NCBI RefSeq assembly: GCF_030815125.1
Contig: NZ_JAUSWH010000005.1
Span: 186,001 to 250,000, forward strand
Length of the DNA: 64,000 nt
Origin: Allorhizobium paknamense
GTDB lineage: Bacteria > Pseudomonadota > Alphaproteobacteria > Rhizobiales > Rhizobiaceae
Direction of reading: 5' to 3'
The notes under the pieces were generated by a model. That model worked only from the letters and a program-made list of their open reading frames with translations, was not told the DNA's origin and did not search any database. This document shows, one piece after another, positions 16,363 to 24,712 of the stretch. Each line of letters begins with the position of its first letter. The stretch's first letter is position 1. The position numbers were made by a program, and so were the translations under genes.

Positions 16363-16908
16363 ATGACCACACAATTCGCCCGAGAGGTCTTCAAGGCCGC
16401 CGATCACAAGCCGGAATTCGAGGATCGTCCCGGCGATGCTGAAAGCCTGAAACTTGCGCTTCGCACGCTGGCTGGCGGCGTCAGCATTATCACGACGGGT
16501 GAGGGCGAGGCCCGCACCGGAGCGACTGTCACCTCCGCCACCGCACTTTCGGTCGATCCGCCACGCATGCTGGTTTCTCTTAATCGCACGTCTTCCACTT
16601 GGCCTGTGCTGGAAAAGTCAGGCTTTTTCGGCGTCAATATTCTCGGTCCCTCCCATGAGGCGTTGGCAAACCAGTTCGCGGGCGTTGGCGGACTGAAGGG
16701 CGCCGAGCGTTATCGCGGCTTCGCCTGGAGCCGTGCGGTGACCGGTGCACCCTTGCTGGACGATGCTGTCGCCGCCATCGACTGCTCGGTGGAAGAGGCC
16801 ATCGAGCGCCACAGCCATGTGATCGTGATCGGCAAGGTTCATGCCATCCGCCTCACGGGTGGCCGCTCCCTCGTCTATCAGGGCGGTGCCTATCACAAAC
16901 TTGGCTGA
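16363..16908 (+). CDS. Flavin reductase-domain protein (HpaC/RutF-like)
   Basis: 181 residues from the ATG at 16363, preferred over 16354 because AGGA lies 9 nt upstream of it. The flavin_reduct signature is clear: LRTLAGGVSIITTG, GATVTSATALSVDPPRMLVSLNR, GFFGVNIL, and C-terminal LVYQGGAYHKLG. Such proteins reduce FMN or FAD with NAD(P)H for a partner oxygenase. The only candidate partner in view is the flavoprotein just upstream. Confidence 0.88.
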   Translation: MTTQFAREVFKAADHKPEFEDRPGDAESLKLALRTLAGGVSIITTGEGEARTGATVTSATALSVDPPRMLVSLNRTSSTWPVLEKSGFFGVNILGPSHEALANQFAGVGGLKGAERYRGFAWSRAVTGAPLLDDAVAAIDCSVEEAIERHSHVIVIGKVHAIRLTGGRSLVYQGGAYHKLG

Positions 16909-17008
16909 TGGGTGTTGATGAATTTAACCCTGTCGCATTTGCGCACTTTTGGTCGCTGCCGCTATCGCCTATAAGGGTATGAAAAGGCGGCAGCGATTGG
17001 AGTTCTGC

Positions 17009-17869
17009 GTGGCTGGCATGATGCAATCGCTCACAGGCAGGCGCAGTTCTCTCGGGAGCGCTGGGGCGGTGGCATGGCTTGCATCCGCCGCTCTGCTGGT
17101 TTTCGTGGGGAACGCTCAGGCAGACGACGATGGGGCGTCATCTTCGAATAAAATCACCGGCATTGTCACCCTTGGCGCCAATCTCAATTACGGCGCAAGC
17201 TATCCTGGGGCCGCGCATAACAATCTGTCCGCCATGCCATCCTTCGACTGGCGCAGAATGGGTGAGCCCGAGGAATATTCGCCTGCCGACGACAATTTCG
17301 ATTTCAGCCTTTTCGACTGGCGGGGTTTCAGTATCGGCCCCGTGGTAAGCCTTCGCGACAGCAGAAGTGCGCGCGATTCCGAAAGCCTGAAGGGCCTGAA
17401 AGAGATCAAGAACGGCTTCGACGCCGGTATTTTCGCCAATTACTGGTTCATTCCCAATGTCTGGCGCGCGCGCGTCGAGGTGCGTCAGGCCATCAGCAAC
17501 GGAACGGGCCTGGAGGTCGATCTCGGAACGGATTACTTCACCACCGCAGGCGACAAATGGGTCTTCTCTCTCGGTCCGCGCCTATCCTTCGCCGACGGCA
17601 CCTATATGCGCAGCTATTTCGGAGTGAGCCAGAGTGAATCTGCCGCCAGCGGGCAGCTTGCCGCCTTCACGCCGGATGCCGGTCTTCAATCCGTCGGCGT
17701 TGCGGCCTCGGCGTCCTACAAGATCAGCAGTGACTGGACGGTGCAATTCTATGGCCGTCTCGACCGGCTGGTCGGGGATGCCGCCGATAGCCCGATCACC
17801 CAGGCCGGCAGCGCCAATCAGATGAGCTTCGGCATCGGCCTGACCAAGGCGTTCCAGATCAGTTTTTGA
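17009..17869 (+). CDS. MipA/OmpV-family outer membrane protein
   Basis: 286 residues from a GTG at 17009, chosen for TTGGAG 7 nt upstream; ATG codons at 16979 and 17018 are alternatives. Signal peptide with hydrophobic core VAWLASAALLVFVGNAQA. The mature part has amphipathic beta-strand pattern, GANLNYGASYPGA, SIGPVVSLRDSRSARDSESL and ends with FQISF, whose terminal Phe is typical for beta-barrels. MipA/OmpV proteins are scaffold or porin-like barrels. No operon partner; it ends 52 bp from the convergent operon starting at 24555. Confidence 0.85.
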   Translation: MAGMMQSLTGRRSSLGSAGAVAWLASAALLVFVGNAQADDDGASSSNKITGIVTLGANLNYGASYPGAAHNNLSAMPSFDWRRMGEPEEYSPADDNFDFSLFDWRGFSIGPVVSLRDSRSARDSESLKGLKEIKNGFDAGIFANYWFIPNVWRARVEVRQAISNGTGLEVDLGTDYFTTAGDKWVFSLGPRLSFADGTYMRSYFGVSQSESAASGQLAAFTPDAGLQSVGVAASASYKISSDWTVQFYGRLDRLVGDAADSPITQAGSANQMSFGIGLTKAFQISF

Positions 17870-17920
17870 ATGCCAGAGAGCATTGTCTCGAGAAAAGCGG
17901 AATTCAGCCAAATCAGGTGA

Positions 17921-18286
17921 TTAAGCCTTCCGGCCTGCGGTGGCGATGCAGAAAATCCCGGCGAGGATCAGGCCGCTGCCGAGGATTTGCAGAGGCAGCA
18001 CCCGCTCGCCGAACAGCAGCCAGGCCGCTGCCATGACCAGCACATAGCTGATCGCGGACAGCGGAAAGGCCTTGGCAAGATCAAGCTCCGACAGCACCGT
18101 CATCCAGACGAGAAAACAGGCCGCCTCAGCCGCAATTGCCGCCAGGAACCATGGCGAACCCAACACCTGCATCAGCCAGGACGCGCCATCGGATGCCGGG
18201 GCCGCTGCGGCGCTGTATTTCAGGAAGACTTGCTGCAGAACGTTCAGCGCCGGAATGGCCGTCCAGGTGAGATGCATGACCCTCAT
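17921..18286 (-). CDS. EamA/SMR-like small membrane protein, second half-transporter
   Basis: 121 residues with four predicted membrane helices (ALNVLQQVFLKYS, WFLAAIAAEAACFLVWMTVL, FPLSAISYVLVMAAAWLLFGE, LQILGSGLILAGIFCIA), the size and layout of ArnE/ArnF. The motif SELDLAKAFPLSAISYV matches EamA-type carriers. Its start overlaps the GNAT stop (ATGA), so it is the last gene of the eight-gene operon. It resembles the 118-residue protein at 21134-21490; the two may form a heterodimeric flippase or exporter for the pathway product (inference). Confidence 0.8.
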   Translation of the reverse strand: MRVMHLTWTAIPALNVLQQVFLKYSAAAAPASDGASWLMQVLGSPWFLAAIAAEAACFLVWMTVLSELDLAKAFPLSAISYVLVMAAAWLLFGERVLPLQILGSGLILAGIFCIATAGRKA

Positions 18287-19467
18287 GCTGCAGTTCCGTC
18301 CGTATCGTCGGCGGCAAGATAGGGAGCGACCCTTTGCAAAAGACGCTGCACCAGCGCATTCGAGTGCCGGAAATACATGGCATTGGCGGTCAGCTGGCTG
18401 CCCAGCCGCACCTTGTTGCGGTAATAGGCCTGGCCGCTCTGATAGCGCTTCAGACCATGGGTCAGGCAGTACTCGATATTGGTGAACCAGCTCAGATAAT
18501 AGAGATTGTAGGGACGGCCCTTTTCCGCATCCATGCAGAAAAACTTGTCCACCAGCACCGCGCCGTCATGAACCATCAGATTGGCGGCCAGAAGCTGGTC
18601 ATCCACGAAATACAGCGTGCAGAAGGACCGGCCCGGCATGTTCTTCAGGATGCCCTCGAAGTAAGCGGGCGTCAGTTCCTCGAACTGCCATTCGCTGCGG
18701 GTACGGGTATCATGGTAAAGCTCCATGATCCGGGGCAGGAGCGCACCGGCATCGCTGCAAATTTCCACCCGCACCTTGTCGCGCACCTTCAGCTTCCGGC
18801 GCATGTCCTTGCGCGTGCCAGCGGAAAGGCGGGCGAAATAGTCCTCCATCGAAGCAAAATCGATGTCCATCCAGGCCGTCGGCATGCCGCCAAGTTCCGC
18901 ATAGCCATGGGCGGCGATGATCTCGGCCAGGCGCGGGTCCAGCGGCTGTGGAACATCCTTGAGCGCTCCCAGCACGGATTTGCGCTGACGCGCAAAAGCT
19001 TCGAAAGCGGTCAGCAGTGTTTCGAAGGCCGCCGGTCTTAATGCCTCCGGCACGTCGGGATGAAAGCCCGGACTGCCGGTTTCCGTGCAGGGCGAGCCAA
19101 GGCAGGCGAGCGGGAAGGTGAGGAATTTCGGCCAGATGTGCCGTATGCGACCGATTACATCGCGCAGCCGCCCCGGGTCCAGCGTTGTCTCCAGCGCATA
19201 TTGCGAGAGAAAGCCTGGCATGGCCGCCACAAGCCGGTCGCCGCTGCGGACAACGGCATAGCACCATTCAAAACCGGCAATGCCCGCCTTTTCGACACTG
19301 AGCAAATAATCATAGGCTTCCGGTTCTCCGGGGAAACAGGCATCCCAGTCCGCCCGGCCAATGCGGGTCAGGGAGGAGACCACCTCGCCACGAAAGACGG
19401 CGTCCGCAGGCATGGCGGTCGGCGTTGCGGGCACAAGCGGATGTCGGTCAGGAGCGGTCATCAGCAT
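18283..19467 (-). CDS. FemAB/GNAT-like acyltransferase
   Basis: 394 residues, resembling the peptidogalycan-biosynthesis/FemAB-like GNAT group: FEWCYAVVRSGDRLVAAMPGFLSQ, TAWMDIDFASMEDYFARLSAGTRKDMRRKLK, ELYHDTRTRSEWQFEELTPAYFEGIL, then DDQLLAANLMVHDG, and the C-terminal YNLYYLSWFTNIEYCLTHGLKRYQSGQAYYRNKVRLG. These proteins transfer acyl or aminoacyl groups to amines. Overlaps the alpha/beta-hydrolase gene by 20 nt and the following membrane-protein gene by 4 nt. It likely joins or modifies the amine of the pathway product; substrate unknown. Confidence 0.78.
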   Translation of the reverse strand: MLMTAPDRHPLVPATPTAMPADAVFRGEVVSSLTRIGRADWDACFPGEPEAYDYLLSVEKAGIAGFEWCYAVVRSGDRLVAAMPGFLSQYALETTLDPGRLRDVIGRIRHIWPKFLTFPLACLGSPCTETGSPGFHPDVPEALRPAAFETLLTAFEAFARQRKSVLGALKDVPQPLDPRLAEIIAAHGYAELGGMPTAWMDIDFASMEDYFARLSAGTRKDMRRKLKVRDKVRVEICSDAGALLPRIMELYHDTRTRSEWQFEELTPAYFEGILKNMPGRSFCTLYFVDDQLLAANLMVHDGAVLVDKFFCMDAEKGRPYNLYYLSWFTNIEYCLTHGLKRYQSGQAYYRNKVRLGSQLTANAMYFRHSNALVQRLLQRVAPYLAADDTDGTAA

Positions 19468-20263
19468 GGTGTTTCTCGAAAAAATCAGCGGTCAGATCGG
19501 CCACCTGCCGGTGCTGCCGGTCGACATGGATCATGTGGTAGCTGTCCGTCAGCCAGTGCAATTGCTTTTCCCCGCCCAGATGCTCGGCGATGTAGCGGGC
19601 ATGTTCGGGGCTGCTGACGTCGTCTTCGCGCGAATGCACGATCAGCGTCGGCGTTTTCAGCGCTGGCAGACGGGCTTTCAACGCCCGCGCCAGCTTTTCC
19701 ATTTCCACCAGCCCCCGGCCGGGAAAGCTTTCCAGAACCCCCTCATTGCTCATGGACGAGACCATTTTGCGGATCCGCTCGTCCTTGATGCCCATGGAGG
19801 CGGTTTCCTGGAAATTCAGCCGGTCCATGAAGGGGATTTTCGACAGCCAGCGGATCTGGCGCGCCATCAGTGCGTAGTGGCGCGGGATGTTCCAGCCGTC
19901 ATAGTGAAAGCAGGGCGAATAAAGGGCCGCCGCCTTCACCAGGTCAGGCCGCCGGTCTGCGGCCATCAGCCCCAGCTTGCCGCCGGCGCAAATACCGGCG
20001 GTAAAGACGTCCTTCACCTCGGCGCGGAAATCGGCGGCAGCCTCTTCCACGCTGTCCAGCCAGTCTTGCCAGCGGGTGCGGCGCAATGTGGCCGCATCCT
20101 TGCCATGGCCTGCCAGCAAGGGCGCGTAGACGCTGAAACCACGCTTGGCGAACTGGCGGGCCACCAGACGCATTTCGGCAGGCGCGCCCGTCAGGCCATG
20201 GATCAACAGCACGCCCAGCCCGTTCGTGCCTTCGGTGTGAAAGGCCAGCCTGTCAAGCTTCAT
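19448..20263 (-). CDS. Alpha/beta-hydrolase with Cys nucleophile, possible acyltransferase
   Basis: 271 residues from the ATG at 20263, which overlaps the desaturase stop. Oxyanion segment LLIHGLTG, nucleophile elbow G90-I-C92-A-G94 in FTAGICAGG, acid in VHSREDDV and His in DSYHMIHVD. The elbow has Cys where hydrolases of this monoacylglycerol-lipase-like group have Ser. GxCxG is the lipase box of PHA synthases and some acyltransferases, so acyl transfer is as likely as hydrolysis. Embedded in the operon between a desaturase and a GNAT-like transferase. Confidence 0.82.
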   Translation of the reverse strand: MKLDRLAFHTEGTNGLGVLLIHGLTGAPAEMRLVARQFAKRGFSVYAPLLAGHGKDAATLRRTRWQDWLDSVEEAAADFRAEVKDVFTAGICAGGKLGLMAADRRPDLVKAAALYSPCFHYDGWNIPRHYALMARQIRWLSKIPFMDRLNFQETASMGIKDERIRKMVSSMSNEGVLESFPGRGLVEMEKLARALKARLPALKTPTLIVHSREDDVSSPEHARYIAEHLGGEKQLHWLTDSYHMIHVDRQHRQVADLTADFFEKHHADDRS

Positions 20264-21137
20264 GGGGATTGCCGTCCTTGATGCCCGACTGCCAGTTTTC
20301 CTTGGCCATGAAGCCGAGCGCATGGCAGGTGCTGATCACATGGGTGCCGGAGGCCTTCTGCTCTTCCTGAATGCGTTCATGCAGGGCGTGAAGCTCGGTC
20401 CAATGGGTCTTGGGGCGATAGTGATGTTCGGCGTGATAGCCGTTCTGGAACCACAGCCAGTTATAGAAGCGCTTGTAGCTGCTGACACCCCAGGCAATCG
20501 GCTCGTCCGGATCGCCGTGCAGATGTTCATAATAGCCGTTGAGGGAGGAGAGGCAGTTGCCGAGATAGTAGAAGGGCACGAAGAACAGCAGCGCCTTCCA
20601 GTCATAGACCAGCGCACCGGCCACAAGCACGAGAAAAGCGATGAGTTCGAAACGGCCCCAGGCTGCCACGAAGGGCCGCCGCTTGGCGATGGCGCGGTGA
20701 ATATCGCCGATGTCGTCGCGGAAAAAGCTGAGGAAGGTGTAGGACCAGACATTTTCCGGCTCACCATTCTTGCCGTGCTTGTAGATCGACAGCGGGTCTA
20801 TGGTCTCGCCCTTCTCATTCGGGCGGTCGCTATTACCGGAATGATGGCGCATATGCACCCAGTGGTAATAGGTCTGGGAAAAGCCGATGGCCAGGGATTC
20901 CAGCAGGCTGAAGCCGTAATTCATCCAGCGATAGCTGAAATAGGGCGTGTGGATGAAATTATGCGAAATGCTGTTGATGTTCCAGGAAATGGAAATCGCA
21001 TAGATCGCGCCCAGCGCTGCCGAGAGCCATAGGGGGCGGCTCTCGAAACCGGCGATCAGATAGATATTGAAGGCCAGATGCGCAAAGGCAGAAAGAACGG
21101 GAACGGCATCCCATTTCGTATGGGCAAAAAGTTTCAT
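20253..21137 (-). CDS. Fatty-acid desaturase/hydroxylase family membrane di-iron enzyme
   Basis: 294 residues from the ATG at 21137, which overlaps the preceding stop (ATGA). Three His boxes are intact: HNFIH (59-63), HMRHH (95-99) and HAEHH (235-239). About four to six membrane segments (VLSAFAHLAFNIYLI, LWLSAALGAIYAISI, FELIAFLVLVAGALVY, ALLFFVPFYYLG). Members desaturate or hydroxylate acyl chains or amine-bearing lipids using O2. Being in the middle of a pathway operon, it probably acts on a dedicated acyl or lipid intermediate rather than bulk membrane lipids. Confidence 0.88.
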   Translation of the reverse strand: MKLFAHTKWDAVPVLSAFAHLAFNIYLIAGFESRPLWLSAALGAIYAISISWNINSISHNFIHTPYFSYRWMNYGFSLLESLAIGFSQTYYHWVHMRHHSGNSDRPNEKGETIDPLSIYKHGKNGEPENVWSYTFLSFFRDDIGDIHRAIAKRRPFVAAWGRFELIAFLVLVAGALVYDWKALLFFVPFYYLGNCLSSLNGYYEHLHGDPDEPIAWGVSSYKRFYNWLWFQNGYHAEHHYRPKTHWTELHALHERIQEEQKASGTHVISTCHALGFMAKENWQSGIKDGNPHEA

Positions 21138-21490
21138 GATCCGGTCACTCCGACACACACCACGCCTGCCGTCACCAGGAAGATGCCGAGGGCGTGGCGA
21201 AGGTTGATGCTTTCCTTGAAAAGAAGGGTGCCCGCCATGGCGATGGAGACATAGCTCAACGCCATGATGGGAAAGGCAAGCGAGAGGGGCACGAGGCTCA
21301 GCACCCGGCTCCAGGCCAAAAGCTCGACAAACCAGAAGAAAATGCCGAGCGCCGTCACCGGAGAAAAAATGGCCTGCCAGCCGGTCTGGCCCGTGGCCGC
21401 CTGCTTGAAACAGATCTCCCGGCCGGTTTCGGTCGCGACGCAGAAGGCGATCAGCGCCAGCAGGGAAAGACTCAAGGGTTCGGGCGTCAT
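21134..21490 (-). CDS. EamA/SMR-like small membrane protein, first half-transporter
   Basis: 118 residues, four predicted helices (LSLLALIAFCVATE, IFSPVTALGIFFWFVELLAWS, VPLSLAFPIMALSYVSIAMAGTLL, ALGIFLVTAGVVCVGV). Carries the EamA-type segment SLAFPIMALSYVSIAMAG. The size is that of ArnE/ArnF and other SMR-like subunits. It overlaps both neighbours by 4 nt. With the related protein at 17921-18286 it may form a two-subunit exporter or lipid flippase. Confidence 0.8.
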   Translation of the reverse strand: MTPEPLSLSLLALIAFCVATETGREICFKQAATGQTGWQAIFSPVTALGIFFWFVELLAWSRVLSLVPLSLAFPIMALSYVSIAMAGTLLFKESINLRHALGIFLVTAGVVCVGVTGS

Positions 21491-22440
21491 TGCATGTTCT
21501 CCGCCAGCACGTCGAGCAGCGCATGATTGGCGGCGCTGTTGATATTGCGGGTCTCTTCCCGGTCCGGGGCGGCAAGCGGTTGGTCGAGCAGGATTTCCCC
21601 GTGCTTCAGCGCCCGCGTCAGAAGGGAGCCGCTATAATCGGGGCGGGAATAATCACCGGTGACATCGGCGCCGATGATGCGGTGGCGGGCGCCGATCTCG
21701 CTGATCAGGCTCAGCACGTAGGGCAATTGCATCATGCCCTGGTCCCAGTTGGTCAGCGCATCGCTGCGCGCCAGCACATCCTTGTCGACGGTGATGTAGA
21801 CCGCAGGCGTTTCGATGGAAGCGAGCAGCCGGTCGATGAAGTTATACTCGCCCATCTCGCTGATGCAGCGCCAATGCAGGCTGCCCGCCTTCTGCTCGTA
21901 GCTGGCGCCCGCGCCGTAATGGGCTTTCACCCGGCTGGGGGCGTGGCGGTAGGGGTAGAGCTGAAGGCGGTCGTCTCGCAGAAGATCCAGATTGGCGCCC
22001 TTGCGCTCCGGCGAAACGAGATCGTCGCTGCAGACGCCAAGGGTGATGACGCGGGCCACCTGACCATGATCGAGAGCCCGGTTGACCCAGGAACCGCAAT
22101 GAAGGCCATCCGAGAAATGCACCCAGTCAGGATGGTTGTCGATATGGATGACCGTCACCGGACCTTTATAATCTTCCAGCGCCACCGAGAGCAGCAGCGC
22201 CGAGACATGGTGGAAATCTCCCGAGCCCATGAAGACCAGCCGGGGCTTGCCGCGCGACAGCGCCCGGCTGCGGGTGAGATTGCAATGCAGGGCACTGAGC
22301 GTGGCGTCCTTGCCCCAGAGGCGGATCGCGCGCCCGCTCTGTTTTTCATGGATTTCGTGCGCGCCCGCCATCATGCAGGAGCGCACGAATTCCGGTTGCA
22401 ACTCCAACGCATCATCGAGATGAAGAAGAAGGAGTTGCAC
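21487..22440 (-). CDS. Arginase/agmatinase-fold (ureohydrolase superfamily) protein
   Basis: 317 residues with all ureohydrolase metal ligands in place: His77 (GSGDFHH), Asp101/His103/Asp105 (HIDNHPDW) and Asp219/Asp221 (ITVDKDVL). The rest is diverged from true arginases (no SxDxDxxDP), so a different guanidino- or amidino-substrate, or a deacylase-like hydrolysis, is likely. It begins 4 nt after the aminotransferase stop and overlaps the membrane-protein gene by 4 nt. In the operon it may remove urea from a guanidino intermediate (inference). Confidence 0.82.
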   Translation of the reverse strand: MQLLLLHLDDALELQPEFVRSCMMAGAHEIHEKQSGRAIRLWGKDATLSALHCNLTRSRALSRGKPRLVFMGSGDFHHVSALLLSVALEDYKGPVTVIHIDNHPDWVHFSDGLHCGSWVNRALDHGQVARVITLGVCSDDLVSPERKGANLDLLRDDRLQLYPYRHAPSRVKAHYGAGASYEQKAGSLHWRCISEMGEYNFIDRLLASIETPAVYITVDKDVLARSDALTNWDQGMMQLPYVLSLISEIGARHRIIGADVTGDYSRPDYSGSLLTRALKHGEILLDQPLAAPDREETRNINSAANHALLDVLAENMQ

Positions 22441-22444
22441 GGGT

Positions 22445-23854
22445 TTATCTCCGTTCAGCGCGGGTCAGAAGCTGGTCGAGCAGGGCAAGCGCCAGATCGA
22501 TTTCGCTGTTGGTGATCATCAGGTTCGGAGCGAGCGTGATGACGTTCTTGTGGTAGCCGCCGACATCCAGCACCAGGCCATAGGTCTGGCCGTCGACGAT
22601 CATGTCGCCCTTCATGCCCTCGTCCGACATCCAGTCGAGCGTGGCCTTGTCCGGGGTGAAGCCGTCGGGCTTGCAGATTTCCATGCGCAGCGCGAGGCCC
22701 AGGCCATCGACATCGCCGACGATCGGATGCCGCTTCTGCAGCTCCTTCAGGCCGTCCAGGAAGCGGGCGCCCTTGTCCATGATGCTGGCGCCGAAATCTG
22801 CTTCGCTCACCATTTTCATGGTTTCCAGCGCCACCGCCGTGCCCATCGGGTTCGAGGCGAAGGTGGAGTGGGTGGAGCCGGGCGGGAAGATGGTCGGATT
22901 GATCATCTCTTCGCGCGCCCAGATGCCGGAAAGCGGGTTGAGGCCATTGGTGATGGCCTTGCCGAAGACCAGCACATCCGGCGAGACGCCGAAATGCTCG
23001 ATCGACCACAGCTTGCCGGTGCGGTAGACGCCCATCTGGATTTCATCGACCACCAGCAGGATGCCATGATCGTCCAGAACCTTCTTCAGTTCACTGAAGA
23101 AGTTCATCGGCGGAATGACATAGCCGCCGGTTCCCTGGATCGGCTCGATATAGAAGGCGGCATATTCCGACTTGCCGGCCTTGGGATCCCAGACACCATT
23201 ATATTCGCTCTCGAACAGACGGGCGAATTTCTGCACGCAATAATGGCCGTATTCTTCCTTGGACATGCCCTTGGGGCCGCGGAAGTGATAGGGGAATTCG
23301 ATGAACTGCGCGCGTTCGCCGAAATGGCCGTAGCGGCGGCGGTAACGGTAGGACGAGGTGATGGAGGTGGCGCCCAGCGTACGGCCATGATAGCCGCCCT
23401 CGAAGGCGAACATCAGGCTCTTGCCGCCGGTGAAATTGCGCACAAGCTTCAGCGAATCCTCGATGGCCTGCGAGCCGCCGACATTGAAATGCACCCGGCC
23501 CTTGTGGCCGAACTTGGCTTCGGCATCACGCGCGATCAGCGCCGCCAGTTCCACCTTCTCGCGGTGCAGATATTGCGAGGCCACCTGTGGCAGCCGGTCG
23601 AGCTGGCGATGCGCGGCATCGTTCAGACGCTCGTTGCGATAGCCGAAATTGACGGCGGAATACCACATTTGCAGGTCGAGAAACGGCGTCTCGGTCTTGT
23701 CAAAGACGAAGGAGCCTTCGCAGCGCTCGAAGAATTTCGGGTTTTCCGTGTAGTGAACCGTATCGCCGTGGGAGCAGTAGGTCTGCTCCAGGGCGCGCAG
23801 TTCATCCTCGCTGGTCTGTGCCGGTGTATCGGCAAGCTTGAGCATGGCAGCCAT
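22445..23854 (-). CDS. Class III (PLP) aminotransferase
   Basis: 469 residues with the full fold-type I pattern: GGSQAIEDSLKLVRN, FEGGYHGRTLGATS, Asp270-Glu271 in LLVVDEIQMG and the PLP-binding Lys299 in VLVFGKAITNG, and THSTFASNPMG. Class III enzymes use omega-amino or polyamine substrates with 2-oxo acids. It starts 14 nt after the HAD phosphatase stop, so it is the second gene of the operon. The substrate cannot be determined; a diamine or amino-lipid precursor fits the neighbours. Confidence 0.88.
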   Translation of the reverse strand: MAAMLKLADTPAQTSEDELRALEQTYCSHGDTVHYTENPKFFERCEGSFVFDKTETPFLDLQMWYSAVNFGYRNERLNDAAHRQLDRLPQVASQYLHREKVELAALIARDAEAKFGHKGRVHFNVGGSQAIEDSLKLVRNFTGGKSLMFAFEGGYHGRTLGATSITSSYRYRRRYGHFGERAQFIEFPYHFRGPKGMSKEEYGHYCVQKFARLFESEYNGVWDPKAGKSEYAAFYIEPIQGTGGYVIPPMNFFSELKKVLDDHGILLVVDEIQMGVYRTGKLWSIEHFGVSPDVLVFGKAITNGLNPLSGIWAREEMINPTIFPPGSTHSTFASNPMGTAVALETMKMVSEADFGASIMDKGARFLDGLKELQKRHPIVGDVDGLGLALRMEICKPDGFTPDKATLDWMSDEGMKGDMIVDGQTYGLVLDVGGYHKNVITLAPNLMITNSEIDLALALLDQLLTRAERR

Positions 23855-23868
23855 GTGTTTCCTCTTTC

Positions 23869-24555
23869 TCAGGCAGTTTTTGTCGCCGCGCGGGTTTTAA
23901 GCGGGGCAGGCATCTTGCGGATCAGCCCGTCGACGGCGGAAAGCACGTCGGCAAAGCCGGAATAGGGGATGAAGGGAATGCGGTTTTCCTCGCAGTAGGC
24001 GACAAGCTTGGCCTTTGCGAACACCAGTTCCGCATTGTGGGAGACGCAGAAATCGCTGCGCCCGTCGCCGACATAGATATGCGGGCCGTGATGGGCGCCG
24101 ATGACCCGGCACTTGCACACGCCGGAGGCGGGCATGCAGCCCTCGGCGGCATGGGGAAAGGCAAGATCGAAACGCTCGTTATCGCCTTCGACGGTGCGGA
24201 TCATCCGATTGGCGATGATCTCGACGTCCAGAATGCCGTGATTGGCGAGAATGCGGCGGATGAAATAATCGACACCGTCGCTGACCACCGTGACGCTGAT
24301 GCCCTTGCGGTCGCAGAACTGCTTGAATGCCTTGAACTCACGGTCGATGGCGATGCCGTCGAGAAAATCCGACAGGTCGTCAAGCGTGGCGCGGATGAGA
24401 CGGACCTGCGCCTTCATGCAGTCGCGGGAGTTGATCTCGCCCTGTTCCCAGCGCGCTTCCACCTCGTGCCATTGCGGCAGGGCGAAGCGGTCCAGCACCA
24501 GATCGGTCACGTCCTCGGTGGAAATCGTGCCGTCAAAATCACAGAACGCCTTCAT
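23869..24555 (-). CDS. HAD-superfamily phosphatase (SerB/MtnX-like)
   Basis: 228 residues. HAD motif I is FCDFDGTIS (nucleophile Asp6, acid Asp8), motif II VTVVSDGVDYF, motif IV YVGDGRSDFCVS. The insertion pattern resembles HAD-IB phosphatases such as MtnX and phosphoserine phosphatase. A Cys-rich loop (GCMPASGVCKC) is a local oddity that might bind metal. First gene of the eight-gene operon, 157 bp after the histidine kinase gene. It probably dephosphorylates a pathway intermediate. Confidence 0.85.
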   Translation of the reverse strand: MKAFCDFDGTISTEDVTDLVLDRFALPQWHEVEARWEQGEINSRDCMKAQVRLIRATLDDLSDFLDGIAIDREFKAFKQFCDRKGISVTVVSDGVDYFIRRILANHGILDVEIIANRMIRTVEGDNERFDLAFPHAAEGCMPASGVCKCRVIGAHHGPHIYVGDGRSDFCVSHNAELVFAKAKLVAYCEENRIPFIPYSGFADVLSAVDGLIRKMPAPLKTRAATKTA

Positions 24556-24616
24556 CGGCAGGCTCCCTCGTTGCGTTGACGAAGGGTTTAGTCCTGCCGG
24601 CTGATGGCTAGATTAG

Positions 24617-24638
24617 GCGAAGATGAAGCGAAAATGAA
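24617..24638 (-). promoter_or_regulatory. Tandem 11-bp direct repeat, candidate response-regulator box
   Basis: Read on the minus strand: TTCATTTTCGC immediately followed by TTCATCTTCGC, 10 of 11 positions identical. An 11-bp tandem repeat is the binding-site format of OmpR/PhoB-type regulators. It lies 62 bp upstream of the HAD start and directly downstream of the two-component genes. Distal DNA (24640-24712) is AT-rich. Confidence 0.5.
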
Positions 24639-24712
24639 TTATCGCATTTTTATCGGAAAACAGGCCGGAAAAATCCGGATATCATAATAATTGTTCTGAA
24701 TTATAAATGTTT

